From NCBI GenBank assembly GCA_025331125.1, contig JAOALB010000025.1, positions 248,001-312,000 on the forward strand: a DNA stretch of 64,000 nt, in the 5' to 3' direction. A program made the position numbers and the translations under genes. Origin of the DNA: Mycogone perniciosa (lineage: Eukaryota; Ascomycota; Sordariomycetes; Hypocreales; Hypocreaceae). Positions 31,629-43,528 of this stretch are shown piece after piece. How positions within the stretch are numbered: position 1 is the stretch's first letter; each line of letters begins with the position of its first letter. The notes under the pieces are model-generated. The model was given only the letters and a program-made list of their open reading frames with translations, was not told where the DNA came from and searched no databases.

Positions 31629-32309
31629 ATGGGTGATCTTCCGGATATGGCGAAGATTCGCCACGTTTTTGTTGGAGAACTTCCAAAGCTGGCAAACCTC
31701 CCAGTGTTCCAGAGTGCAGAAGAACTTAATGCCCGCTTCAACGTTCTCGAGAAGAAGTTTGATGATAAGTTTGATGGACTCGAGAAGAAGTTTGATGGAC
31801 TCGAGAAGAAGTTTGATGGACTCGAGAAGAAGTTTGATGGACTCGAGAAGAGGTTTGATGGACTCGAGAAGAAAGTCGATGCAATCAGTTCGACTCTTTC
31901 AACGCTGCAAACTACCCTGTCTCGGCGTGAAGCTAGGTTTGATGATCCTATCTTAAATCGTTTAATCTTTTTTCCTAATAATTTACCAGAGAGACAAATG
32001 CATCTTTTCAGCAAAAGAACAGAAGCATTTTCGAATTGACACCATCCAGTACTGAATTCTATCCACTAGTTCATGTCGAAACCGGCGCACCGATCCTCAA
32101 CTTTCCTACTTCTGTCGCAGGTACAGATCAACTTAACAGTAAGCTTCTTTATCAAGTTTATATGTTTAATGGCTTCAAAACTGACTGATATTGGTACAGC
32201 TGCTACTATCGATGCAATCCTGGAAGCACTACAGATACCAATCGAGGCTGGTTTGGCAGTTAAAAAGCAACGTCTTCGGAATGCAATGGGACTTGGCTCT
32301 GGTATTTGA
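31629..32309 (+). CDS. small coiled-coil protein with heptad repeats (unknown function)
   Basis: Exons 31629-31936, 31990-32138 and 32200-32309 are inferred from splice sites (GTTTGA...CCAG, 53 nt; GTAAGC...ACAG, 61 nt) and frame, giving 188 aa. The N-terminus MGDLPDMAKIRHVFVGELPKL precedes a coiled coil from about residue 37 to 90 made of LEKKFDG-type heptads. The C-terminal part (EFYPLVHVETGAPILNFPTS, then AILEALQIPIEAGLAVKKQRLRNAMGLG) is the most conserved portion in similar small ascomycete proteins as I recall them. No enzyme motif, signal peptide or membrane segment is present. Reading without splicing ends at 32039 in a tail unlike the family. The function is unknown; the repeat number probably varies between strains. 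Confidence 0.78.
31779..31883 (+). repeat. 21-bp minisatellite encoding LEKKFDG heptads (5 units)
   Basis: Five 21-bp units start at 31779, 31800, 31821, 31842 and 31863. The first three are identical (CTCGAGAAGAAGTTTGATGG plus A), and the last two encode LEKRFDG and LEKKVDA. A related 33-bp segment (31746-31778, LEKKFDDKFDG) precedes them. Each unit contains an XhoI-type CTCGAG. Confidence 0.95.
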
Positions 32310-32570
32310 TGAGGCTGGCGCTCGAACTTATCAGTATGGGAGATACAATCAGAGGGATGGTGGATTTCACATGTATTACTTCGTATCGTGTTATTTAATG
32401 CACGAAAGCAGGTCATTGAGCACGATACTTTGTTGACAACATGCAATAACCTGCATGCTCAATCCCATGGATTAGCATCACTCTGCGAGTAGTAACGGTA
32501 ACTTAAAGCAGATGCTTGTTCTGTGTTCATCTAGAACTATTATACATCGTTACCAGCTCAAATATCACGT

Positions 32571-33415
32571 CTAGTCCTTCTTCAGGGGTAAGAAGACCTC
32601 CTCAATCCCGTCCTTCGAGATAATCAGCATTTGAAGAGAGTCACCGACCTCGATGTGGCGTTCCACGGCACCGTCGAAAGCATCCTTCACCAGAGTCTCA
32701 ACTTGTGGCCTTGTGAGGGGGTGGCGTTCTCGCTCCTTCAGATCATGGCCCTGCCCGCTTCCCGGGATGTACTGATTCTTGAAGTTGACCTGGTTGTCGA
32801 GGAAAGGCATGATCAGGCTGCCTGCAGCACCTCCAGCTCGACATTGCTCCCGTTCGTAGCTTCCAACCGGATCGTAAGAGTAAACCGCGCCCTTGCCCTC
32901 CTCATCAAGACCACCAAGCATTGCATGTGTGTAGTAGGGGAAGAATCGCTTCTGGTAGAGGATAGTGGACAGCCGCTTTGCACATGCGTTGAGAGTCATC
33001 GGCTTGCCTTGTCGGTAACGGTAGATCTTGCAGATGGTATCGAGGCGGTCACGCAGAGCTTCTCCGTCGGCGGCGAATCCACAGACGGATAGGACTATTG
33101 TGGCATCATCTTGCGAGGCGGTGGTGCCGCCAATCTTGAAGACCTTGGGGGCCATGCGGGAGTTGATGCTGTAGCCGCTCGTGTGACGGGTATCACCGGC
33201 CATGATGGTGAAGTCGGCACCTGCGATGGCGAGAGTAGAGCCACCATTGTCGGTATAACTGTTTCGATGTTAGCGAAGTGGTGGTAACCTGGAAGGCTGG
33301 CTACCTACGGATTGAAGCGGTGCTCTCGTGGTTCGCCATGAGCTGTCTTTGGTGCATCCGAGAAAGAGTAGTTGGGCCCATTCATGAGCGGGTTCTGGCT
33401 GAACATGGCAGCCAT
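32571..33415 (-). CDS. PRE7: 20S proteasome subunit beta-6
   Basis: A structural (non-catalytic) beta subunit of the 20S core particle (yeast Pre7, human PSMB1). Exons 33309-33415 and 32571-33258 with a 50-nt intron give 264 aa. The first exon encodes MAAMFSQNPLMNGPNYSFSDAPKTAHGEPREHRFNP, and the join continues YTDNGGSTLAIAGADFTIMAGDTRHTSGYSINSR, a classic beta-6 signature. No catalytic N-terminal Thr is expected. The C-terminal extension HPLTRPQVETLVKDAFDGAVERHIEVGD and the ending EEVFLPLKKD fit the family. It is divergent from STT4 with 330 bp between the start codons. Confidence 0.96.
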
Positions 33416-33745
33416 TTTTGGTAGTTGGATGGGTGGTTTCTGGTGATGATGTAAACGGGTGGTGATCGCAATGATGTCTAGTCGTTGAGCTTGGTGCTAT
33501 ATCGCTACCGCAAGCACGCGTCAGATGGGAGCCTTGCCTGGTCTGGGTATGACTGGGGTAGCTTTGATGACTAAGCATGCAGATGTGTTGCAACCCCTGG
33601 AAGGATAGAACAAGGAGCTCGTCATATCGTTTTGAGTCGCCATTGTTTGACATCGCGACAGCGGAATTTATCTGCATTGCTCCTCCGGAGCTCCAGTACC
33701 AACCCCCTGTTCCTCTACGAACCTACGGATCATTGGAAATCAACC
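33416..33745. promoter_or_regulatory. shared divergent promoter of PRE7 and STT4
   Basis: Only 330 bp separate the two start codons, so both core promoters must lie here. I see no TATA box and none of the yeast proteasome element GGTGGCAAA. Co-regulation of a proteasome subunit and a PI 4-kinase is not implied by the sequence alone. Confidence 0.6.
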
Positions 33746-36700
33746 ATGGCGCGTGATATACGTGCTAGGGCTCTGGAAAAGATAGCTTCGCTATCGGCTA
33801 CTAGCCCATCGACTTCCTCGGACCGATCAGATCTCGACAGGCTTTGTCAGGCATGCCATTCAGGTGGGAGAGGCAGAGAACATTCCCATGGAGGCTACAA
33901 TTCAAAGTCGATCGGGTCATTGGGCCGAGTGCCTATGGTCAGCAAGCCCAATCAGCCCATTTCCGTCGTCCAAGCTAATTCCAGCAGTCGATTCGCGAGT
34001 TTGAGGTTCTCATAGCTTTATGCAAGACCGCACCGAACGTCCAGTCTGTCCAGAGCGCACAGAGACTTTCTTATCGACTTATTCCATACGTTCTGGAAGT
34101 ACACACTCAGGTGTTTGTCCCATCGCCATTCTTTCGCAAGATCGACCCATCCCCAACCGAATCGCTGGCATTTCATGTCGCAGCCGCGCTGCTATCCCTA
34201 GGCAGCAACTATGGCGATCTTAAGGAGACTGTTGCGGATGGAATGTGGCGCTTCACCAATGAATGCAGCAAGGCTACAGAAAGCATCTTGTCTCCTCAGG
34301 TTGGCGACCCTGAGAACCCTAACCTGGAGGATGCAATTCGCACCACTACCATCGCTGTTGCCCTCGTGGGATTTCTGGACGCAGCATCGGCTCAGGCGGA
34401 TTTCTGGAAGGCAGGTGGTCGATTAGCTCTCGTGCAGAAAATCAGACAACTTCTGTCGGAGCCGTTCCTTGTTGCGGTGGAGACCTCGGTCTCGACCATT
34501 CGCAACTCTCACAGCCAAGACCGAGACGTGAAAGAGTGGAAGAGGCATCTACGTCATTATGCAGCATCCGGTAGACCCTTGGGGGCCATGCTTCTGCAGC
34601 GCAGTTTTATGTGGCTCATTCTGTCAAGCAGCTCCTTGATGGTTGCGGACGGCTCAGTTCTCAGGACTACACACATCCTAGATCTCCTTATGTCCAATGG
34701 AGGCAACCTTGATTTTGGATCAAATCGCAATCTGGGTGCCGATGTTCGCTCTATTGAGACGTATGCCAGTCTTGCAGTGGAGCAGATGAATTACATTGAA
34801 GCAGGTGCAGACTTTGTACGCCTAGGAGCACACTCTCAGCAACAGCTGGCCTTTGCAGTGAAATCTGCGGCTATGATAACATTTTTGAACTGTTCTTTGC
34901 TGAACGAGGAAGCGGCAGATGCAGATATTCTTATGACTTGGTTACAGGAAACGCTGGAGGATGCTCCACAGATGATCGACGAGACTCTCGCCTCAACTGT
35001 GCTCCAATGTCTGGCTCTCAGTTGTCACATCTCTCCATCATTTTCCTCGACTGTGAGCCGTATTCTGCCTCGATTCCTCGTCCAGACCATACCTCAGGGC
35101 GACACAGTCGGTGTGGCATCTAGGAGCCTGGCTTTTGTCCTCAAGCTGCTATCCAAGGATGCCGTTATCAGCACTCTTTACACGTTGGGGAATGTGCTTA
35201 GTCCTGGCTCAGAGGACTCAGTAACCGGCGGACAGACTAACGGTGCCGTTGGTGGTGAGGCAGGGCTAGTTTCAGTTTATGCTAACCGACATTCTACTGG
35301 AAGCGCCATCTCCTTGCAGATGAATGGCGAGGAAGAGGCTGCCATTGTTTATGGCAATGTTGTTCAAGCAATCTGCGGCATTGCGACGGCATTTGAGGAC
35401 GAGAAAATCACTGCTTTAGCTCAGTCCATACTCCTTCAAAAGCTAGACAAGGTTAATGCTAGTGTCGACACCCAAGTCATAGCTGGAGCTGCTACCTTGG
35501 CTCTGAGTGGCGGACAGCTTGAGTTCCGGACCCTTCTCAAACTGTACTCAAGAATATGCCATACGGCTGTCCTCGAAAGCAAGGATTTTGTTTTGGGATC
35601 TGTGAGTAGAAATTTGCCTATCACAGGCGTATGAACTAACAAGAACCAGGTCAGGAGGGCTCGAACGCATATATCTGCCCGACTCCGTCGCGACTCTCCT
35701 TTGTTTGACATCTACTGGGAGCATCTGTTGGATAGCATCATCTCATTGGGTGATGCTCATGCATCCGGTCAAACCAAGGACTCAGATGTTCAGTTGGCTG
35801 CCCAGGAAATTGGCGAGCTGCTTCATCCGCTTGCTGTTTTCATGTCAAGCAATGATTTTGTATCCGAGCCGATCGCCAATGATGAATCATGTGCATTACT
35901 TCGAGATGCTTGGTTTAACATCGTGATACATGGCTTCATGACAACCACAGAACGCGGTAAAAAATACATCAATGAGCTTCGCATGATCGCAGTTCACTCT
36001 CCACCCTTGGTAGCGAGTCAGCGCAGTGAACAAGTTGAGAGTGATATTGAGCTCAACACTGTTTTGAGGCGAGGACACAGCAATGAGCGGGAGGCAATGC
36101 AGAAGAAGCTGCTGAGCGAGCTCATACCTTCTAAGGCGGCCGATATTAAGGGTTTGAGCTACCGGAAGGTCATTTTCCTCCAAGCTGCATACCTTGTGGA
36201 AAGCCTCCGTGCAGATTCTGGCGACTGCACTAAGGCTTTGACCTACTTCCTAGAGCCAAGCATGCGAAAGGGCGATGTGAGCAGTTCTATGGAGGGAATT
36301 GCTGCCGCAGTCGTTGAAGAATATCTCAAGAAGACACTCGTTGGCATTGACCCAAGCTTCTCTTCCCAGTATGCTGCCACCCAACTTGCATCTATCTTTT
36401 GCAGTTGTTGTCACCGCATCGAAAGAGTTCAGCAGGCCGCATTTGCCTGTGCGGACCGCATCATCCGAGAAGTGCCCTCGGCTTTGTGCCATAGGACGTC
36501 TCTTTTTGCGTTGCTTGAGCTTCTATCGCTCTTGTGGACGAGCTGTCTCGAAGCTGAGACTGACCTCTATGCCCCAAGGTCAACATACAGTTCCCAACTG
36601 GGTAACGTCACCTTAGAACTTTCTGATAATTACGACTCCCGACGTTGGACACTGGAAACACTCAACCGCAAAGCTAAAGTATGGGTCAACACGGCTATCA

Positions 36701-39700
36701 ACCTTGCACCATTGGACGTCAAGGGTTTGCTCCAAACATACTTGTCTGAATTTGACGATGAGGGGGCTTACGGTCATGTTTCCCTCGGCAGGTCTTTTGC
36801 TTTGGAGGTAGGGTCGATTATTCCTTCGACTGATCACAGGCTGCAATCTCTGGGTCGCGTTGGAGACTGTGACATCAACACAGCATCCGATCTTGTTGCC
36901 CAATACACAACCCGCCAGGAATATCGGTATGGTGAAACGCTGCCGGATCGCGGAACCGAGCTGATCAGCTTCATGAATCTCAACCGCCGGCCCTCTTTTG
37001 TGCAATCAACTGTGACCGAAAGCGCAAATGCTGCTACTGCACTTGCCCATGTCGAAGCTAGGATTTTGAGCAAAAAGTCCACATCTCTTGCTGAGGTGCG
37101 AGACATTCTCAGGAGAGCAGCAGCTTTGCTATGTCGCGGTGGCAGGGACGAATCTGCCGTTGCCCGCTACCTGGTGAGCATCCCGTTTGCGCTCTTCACG
37201 AAGCAGTCAATCAAACTTGGCGTTTCGTTATGGCTGGGCGTCATGAATGAGAATCCACGTCTAGAAGCCAAGTTGTTGAACGCTATTGCTCAGCAATGGG
37301 AGTTCACCATCTCACGCAAGGTTGGGTTATTCCACCCGGCTTTGGCCCATCCGGATCCATTCTTCCTAAAGGAGGAATTCGCGCCAAGTGAGCTGGAGGT
37401 CCTGGCAAAGAGGAGACAGCTGGTACATGACATACTCTCGCCTCACGCTCGCCTCCTGCAGTTCTTTAGCAGCCACTTCAATGCCACCCGACTGGGTTGC
37501 CCTGACATCCAGAGAGTGTTTATTCGTATGCTGGACCTCACTCTGGACGCAGTTAAAGACTGTGCTCCTCATCCCCTGGCCAGAGAACTGCGTTTTCAGA
37601 TAGTTCTCTTTAGCCTGCAAGTCTTGCGATGGAGCACATCGATTGAAACGCCTGCTGCCAAGTGGAGGCTAAAGGGAAAGATTTTATCGGCAGGACTCAG
37701 CTGGTTCAGAAATTCACCCAAATGGTCATTCGGCAGCAATCTTGTTCAACTCAAGACTGAGTTTCGGCTGATTTCCGACGTCCTTGCGGCCTTGAAGGTG
37801 GTTTCCCCAACCGGAACCCATACCGTCGGTAATGTTAAGTCGCTCCAGTCTAAGGAACAATTGCTCCAGTTGCTACTGGAGAGCGAGCAAGCTCGGTTAA
37901 TGGTGTGGATCAACCCTTTGAACCAGCACCATGCTCACTTAACAATACACCACCACGGTTCCAAGACGGCTACGGAGGCGGCGCTGATTCCTCTTGTTCG
38001 CACTGCTTGGTGGCAAGATCCTGCCATTGCCATTGAACTTGCAACTAGATTTCATTTCCCTCGACTGCACAGGGATATCAGGTTGCTGTTGCTCGCAATG
38101 CCAGAAAGAGCAGTTTCCGAACCAGAGGCACTACAACTAATCCTTGGCGGACATCTTCCGGACGATGTCAGCTCGCAGCTGAAGGTGAGTTTTACCAGAT
38201 AAATTTGTAAGGATTATCTAACATATTGCAGTATCTCTTATTCTGGGAGCCTGTGAATCCTCTCACAGCCGTAACGCTCTTCTTGCCTGCCTATAGAGAT
38301 CACCCTTTCCTCATCCAGTATGCGATGCGGGCATTGGAGAGCCACTCAGTGGATGTTACGTTCTTTTACGTACCTCAGATTGTTCAGACTCTGCGATACG
38401 ATACGCTTGGATATGTGGAGCGCTATATCCTTGAGACAGCCCAATTCTCCCAGCATTTTGCTCACCAGATCATCTGGAACATGAAGGCCAATTCTTACAA
38501 GGATGACGATGCTCAGATTCCTGATGCTATTAAACCGACCCTTGACGCTGTCATGGGCAAGATGGTCGACAGCTTTGCCCCAGAAGACAGGGATTTCTAT
38601 GAGCGGGAGTTTGCTTTCTTTGACGAGGTCACCAGCATTTCGGGTAAACTGAAGCCTCTCATCAAGAAATCGAAGCCCGAGAAGAAGCAAAAGATAGAAG
38701 AAGAGCTCCGAAAGATTACGGTTGATGTGGGTGTCTACCTCCCTATTAATGCTGACGGTATCGTCATCGGCATCGACCGCAAGTCCGGTAAGCCTCTGCA
38801 GAGTCACGCCAAAGCACCTTATATGGCAACATTCCGCATCAAGAAGCACAAGGGGGCGCTTGAGCAGGAAAATGTTTTGTTGGAGGGACCACAAGACGAA
38901 GAGGAAGAGTCGCAGGACAACACCATCGAAGTGTGGCAATCTGTCATCTTCAAGGTTGGCGATGATTGTAGACAAGACGTTTTGGCGCTGCAGATGATTG
39001 CAGCTTTCCGAGGCATCTTCCACAACGTTGGCCTTGACGTATTTGTCTTCCCTTACCGGGTTACTGCGACAGCTCCAGGATGCGGCGTTATTGAAGTGCT
39101 CCCCAACTCGATTTCTCGAGATATGCTTGGCCGTGAAGCTGTCAACGGACTATACGACTACTTCGTGTCCAAGTACGGCAACGAAGACTCCCTTCGCTTC
39201 CAGCAAGCGCGCAACAACTTTGTCAAGTCCATGGCCGCATACTCAGTCATCTCCTTCCTTCTGCAGTTCAAAGACCGCCACAACGGCAACATCATGATTG
39301 ATGATGCTGGCCACATCCTGCATATCGATTTTGGCTTCTGCTTTGATATTGCCCCTGGTGGTATCAAGTTCGAGCGTGCTCCATTCAAGCTGACTAGTGA
39401 GATGCTTGCTGTCATGGGAGGCTCATCCGACCACCAGAGCTTTAAGTGGTTCGAGGAGCTCTGCATCAAGGCATTCCTCGCCAGCAGGCAATACTGCGAG
39501 AAGCTAAGTCAGATTGTGCTGCTCATGATGGATAGCGGCCTGCCATGCTTCAAGCTTGAGAGTGTGCAGCACTTCAAGGATAGGTTCGTCCTGGAGAAGA
39601 CCGAGCGAGAGGCGGCAGACTTTATGAAGGATCTTATCAAGAAGAGCTATTCGAGTTACAGCACGGGCATATACGACCAGTTCCAACTACTTACTAACGG

Positions 39701-39713
39701 TATTCCTTATTGA
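33746..39713 (+). CDS. STT4: phosphatidylinositol 4-kinase STT4 (type III alpha)
   Basis: It makes PI4P at the plasma membrane, feeding PI(4,5)P2 synthesis and cell-wall/actin signalling. Exons 33746-33937, 33988-35601, 35650-38184 and 38232-39713, all joined in phase 0 by introns of 47-50 nt, give 1940 aa (yeast 1900). The long helical N-terminal solenoid leads to a lipid-kinase-unique and catalytic region in the last 500 residues. It contains KVGDDCRQDVLALQMI (about 1689-1704), the catalytic loop KDRHNGN (1794-1800), DFG (1813-1815) and the ending STGIYDQFQLLTNGIPY. All key catalytic residues are present. The first exon joins PMSIREFEVLIALCKTAPNVQ across a 50-nt GTCAGC...CAG intron. The gene is convergent with the CDF transporter gene. 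Confidence 0.96.
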
Positions 39714-39950
39714 AGAGGGGGGTGATTATCTTACTTGGTTTTAATATTCTTGAGCGCGTCTTGGTGTACATTTTATATTTCAATGAGAGCAAAGAGGTGG
39801 ATATATAATACATAGGTAGTATAATAAGGAGACATTGCAGTTGAGCGCATCTGTTTATCGCCGGCTCTACCCACAGCCCATCTTTTTAATCTAGGTTTTT
39901 ACATCATCTATCAATCAACATCGGAAATTATATCATCTAGTTGTTCCGCG

Positions 39951-41983
39951 TCATGAACTAGACTGCTTGAGCATATGTGTCGGCGCATTATAACTCAAAT
40001 AATCAACATGCACAAATGCCCTGTCTACAATGGGCACAGACTCGAGGAAGTACGTCAACACCTCACTAAGATCATGGCTATCCTTGAGAGGCGTGATGGC
40101 AGAGAGAACGATGTCGACTTCGACGAAGAGTCTGTCGCCGGCGTGGTAGGCGCGCAGGTTTTGGATCTGTCGGATGGCGGTGGCGAAGCGCATAGTGAGA
40201 TACAGGAGGAGATTCCGCTCGTCAGGCTGGGCGGAGAAGCCGGTGAGGTTGCGAATGTGCTGGGCAGAAGTGCGGCTCCACATCCAGATGACGAAGAGGG
40301 AGAGGATGAGACCGCCAGAGGCGTCGAGCCACCAGATTTTACCGTAGAAGCCAACTGTTTGGGGTGTTAGTCACAAAGGGGGCTTGGTAAGTGACAACCG
40401 GATGGGAGTTATTTTTACCAATGGGAAATAAGATCGATCCGATGTTGAAGACGACGTCTGTTATGGCGTCGTCGGCTCTGTTGAAAGGGGATGAGGTTGT
40501 GAGATTTGTATCTCCGAGACAGAAGCGTTTTTGGGGTTAGTACTTACAATGCCCGAACGCTAGAGTTCTTGACTAGACGACACCAGAGCCAACATGCGCC
40601 CTTGATGACGATAGTGCTGACCATGATGACGATAGCTAGCGTGCCAAGTTCAAGGATCTCATGTTCTGTGCCTGCCAAGCGCTGAATACACTGTAGGCTC
40701 ACTTGGCAGAATGAGGTTACCATGATGACGGAGAAGACGAGCACCCCGAGAGGCTCCAAACTGGTTGTGGGTTCAGTCTCTCGTCCAGATATATGTAATA
40801 GGTTGAGTACAGGGGCTGGAGCGATTTCGTGCTTACCGCGATCGACCGATAGGGTAGTTGTGTTGGTCTCGCTGACTGGCTGAGATGAGACGTGTGGTGG
40901 TCCAGACAATAGCGGTACTGAGGAAATCCAGGGTGGCATCGACAAGACTGGCAAGGACGGACATGGACGGGACGGAAATGATGACGGCGATTTTACCAGC
41001 GAGGAGAACAACATTGGCGATGAGATTGACCCAGATAGCCAAGGTCACAATGGGGTCATCACTATCCAGCTCAGCGTCCTCAATCCAGGGGAGATGCGGC
41101 TGTGGTCCTCCATCTTCCTTGGGTTGGGCATCCGGACGAGGTGAGGGTGGAACGTCATCCTCGTCAAGATGTTGAAGTAAGGGGAGGTTCTCTGAGGAGC
41201 GAAAGATGTCCTTTGGGGTGCGTTTCTGGGGGATAGATGCCCGGTTAGTGGGAGAGGTGCTGGTACCGTTCATAACGGAACCGTATGAGCCCCCAGTGCC
41301 GGCTTGGTTGATGGGGGATTGGGACTGGTAGGATTGAGGGCCTTCTTCGGTGATTGTGTCGGGGACGTCAATGGGCCGAAAGGCAGATGCCTCCAACTCA
41401 TTGGCGTACTCGTTGAGCAGATCGTGAGGAATTGACGAGTCTAGAAGACAGTCAATATACATGTATTGCTGGATGAGGTGGTTGGTCCGCTCGTAGTATT
41501 CCCGTCTGTGCAAGAAAGAAAGATAGTGTTGCCAGTCAGCGTCGTTGATCTGCATGCAATTGGCTGCGTCACCAAGGCACAGGGGAGTTTTGGTCAGTCT
41601 CACATGGGCTTCTTCATGGCCTTGAGCTGATCCTTTGTTTTCCAGTATCGCTCCCAGCGATACCGCGGATTGCTCCTCCCGATGAGCTTCATGCTTCGCG
41701 CAAGCGGCCCTCCGAGAATCTGACTCAGGCGCGCCTCGTCGAGGAGCAGCCTCTCGATGTCTTCGTCATCGGAGCGCATCCACGAGCCGCGCGCCGAGCC
41801 GTTTTCTTCATCGTCAGGATGGAAATGCCGCGATGCAGTAGGCGGCGGCCACGAACCGACATGAAAACTCTGTTGGGAGCGGCTTCTGATGAGTGAGGTC
41901 AGGGTGCTGGTTCTGGTGTGTAAGTGGTTCTCTTCGCGGAGCGACGGCTTGCGAAGAATTGGACGGCCACCCGGAGAACTCAT
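39951..41983 (-). CDS. cation diffusion facilitator (Mn-type) metal transporter
   Basis: Five exons (41604-41983, 40837-41505, 40548-40760, 40419-40477 and 39951-40354; introns 64-98 nt) join in frame to 574 aa. A hydrophilic Ser/Pro/Asp-rich N-terminus (about 1-275) precedes six membrane segments. TM1 is VTLAIWVNLIANVVLLAGKIAVI (about 280-302). TM2 carries the metal site DATLD (316-320), and TM5 carries DAITD (424-428). The DxxxD form in both helices is the mark of the Mn-CDF group, in contrast to HxxxD of zinc transporters. The cytoplasmic domain ends FVHVDYLSYNAPTHMLKQSSS. It is therefore most likely a proton-coupled manganese exporter of a Golgi, vacuolar or plasma membrane; the location is not shown by the sequence. 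Confidence 0.9.
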
Positions 41984-42284
41984 TTTGCTCGAGTCGAGAT
42001 GGAAACCTGAATGATTGGCTGAATGGAGGAGAGATCGAGGGAATTCTAGTAGCAGTTGGTTGTCGTCGCCAAGGTCTACTCCGTACTTTGGCTCCTAGAT
42101 CGCTAGTGGCTCTTGGTGACGTAGTTAGTAGCAGTAGTTTTCACCCTCTTGGCCCGGGCCGAACAAGAGATTGATATGATCGATAGCGCAAGGGAGGCGT
42201 TCACAGAGGGCTGACATTATTAACCTGTACTATTATTTGCTTTGCTAACTGCCAGCCTCATGGACCTTGAACTACCGAGGAGCA

Positions 42285-42450
42285 CTACTACTCCGTACTT
42301 CGTACATGGCGGATTGAGAGGCCATGCCGTTCAACAGTCTTCCGTGACTACCTGTACGAAGTAATAGTGGTGATGCGATAACAAGACATGCTATTAATAC
42401 ACATACTTACAAGTAGAGGTACTCCGTACTGCTATACGGAGTACTTCGCA
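42285..42450. repeat. cluster of GTACGRA motifs
   Basis: TACTCCGTACTTCGTAC near 42290-42306, GTACGAAGTAA near 42355, TACTCCGTAC near 42421 and TACGGAGTACTTCGC near 42435: GGA and GAA versions in direct and inverted combinations. Confidence 0.75.
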
Positions 42451-43510
42451 TGGGCTTCATATCTACGACAGGGCCAAGAAAAGACGATGGGATATGACAT
42501 TTCTTTATAGCCAAGCGATTGGACTCTGCGAAGCTGCAGGGGTCTAGGAACGGGCCAAGAGAGCGCAACCGCAGTTCACGAACTTTGATGCTCCAACTTT
42601 TTTTTCCATGTAAAAGAAAATCTCCGTTTCGCCCCTGAAATGGACGATACGAGAGGCTGGCTAACCAGAAGCCGGAGGAGCGTCAGTGGCGCAATTAGTC
42701 CCGTAAGTGGGCTTTTGTTTATTTATTTTTATAGTCTTCGTCTCTCTTAACTGATCGGACTCAGTCTCGCCCGGAGGTGGTCTTATATTTAGAGATTCAC
42801 GATGCAGCATGTTGCTGGCAATCATACGAGTCTATTTTGTGACTTGATCGGTATTAATCGGTGATTGACTCGGGGGTGCATGCAACGTCTCGCTACACTT
42901 TACTGAATGAGACAGCAATGCGTCATATCGGTGTGATGACGGCTCTCTTATCAAGGGGGAAGATCACATCTCATCATTTCTTGCCCGTGCGAAGTATATG
43001 AGAGTTTACAAGTAGTATAAAAATGAGTCTGGGAGTCTTGGCTACATTAATACCACCTCACCTCGTACGAAGTAGCACAAGCTGAACAGTGAGGTGAGGC
43101 TGGGCATGCCGGATTAATAAGATTATCAGAAACGAGATCCTGGCGAATGTGCATGCAGGCGAGTTGCCATGCACACGTGCTTCTACTTCGTAGTTGCTGT
43201 CTGTCAGCTGCTTTGACGCAAAATATGATGCTGTACGGAGTACATTCGAACGAACCCCCACCAGTTCCTGAAGCCGCGATGCAAACAGTGTATTATACGG
43301 AGCACTGATGAGGAAATGGTAATGCTGATATGGAAGCTTAGGTACGAGCTACATAGTATCTATGGTATCTTCGGAATACAAGCGAAGTACTCCGTGCAGT
43401 GGAAGGACCGCCTACATGCATGTGCCCAAGTTTCTCCTTCCTGTGATAGGTACTAAGCCATGGTCCTGATGTACGTACTCCGTCCTTATACGAAGTGCGG
43501 AATACTTACT

Positions 43511-43528
43511 GTACGAAGTACGGAGTAC
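43511..43528 (+). repeat. tandem GTACGAA-GTACGGA-GTAC
   Basis: The GAA and GGA forms of the 7-bp unit follow each other directly, showing they are variants of one repeat. Other copies lie near 43235, 43387 and 43472. Confidence 0.8.

Noticed and set aside
42690..42730. TGGCGCAATTAGTC resembling a tRNA box A
   Set aside because: No matching box B or cloverleaf could be drawn from the following 150 bases.
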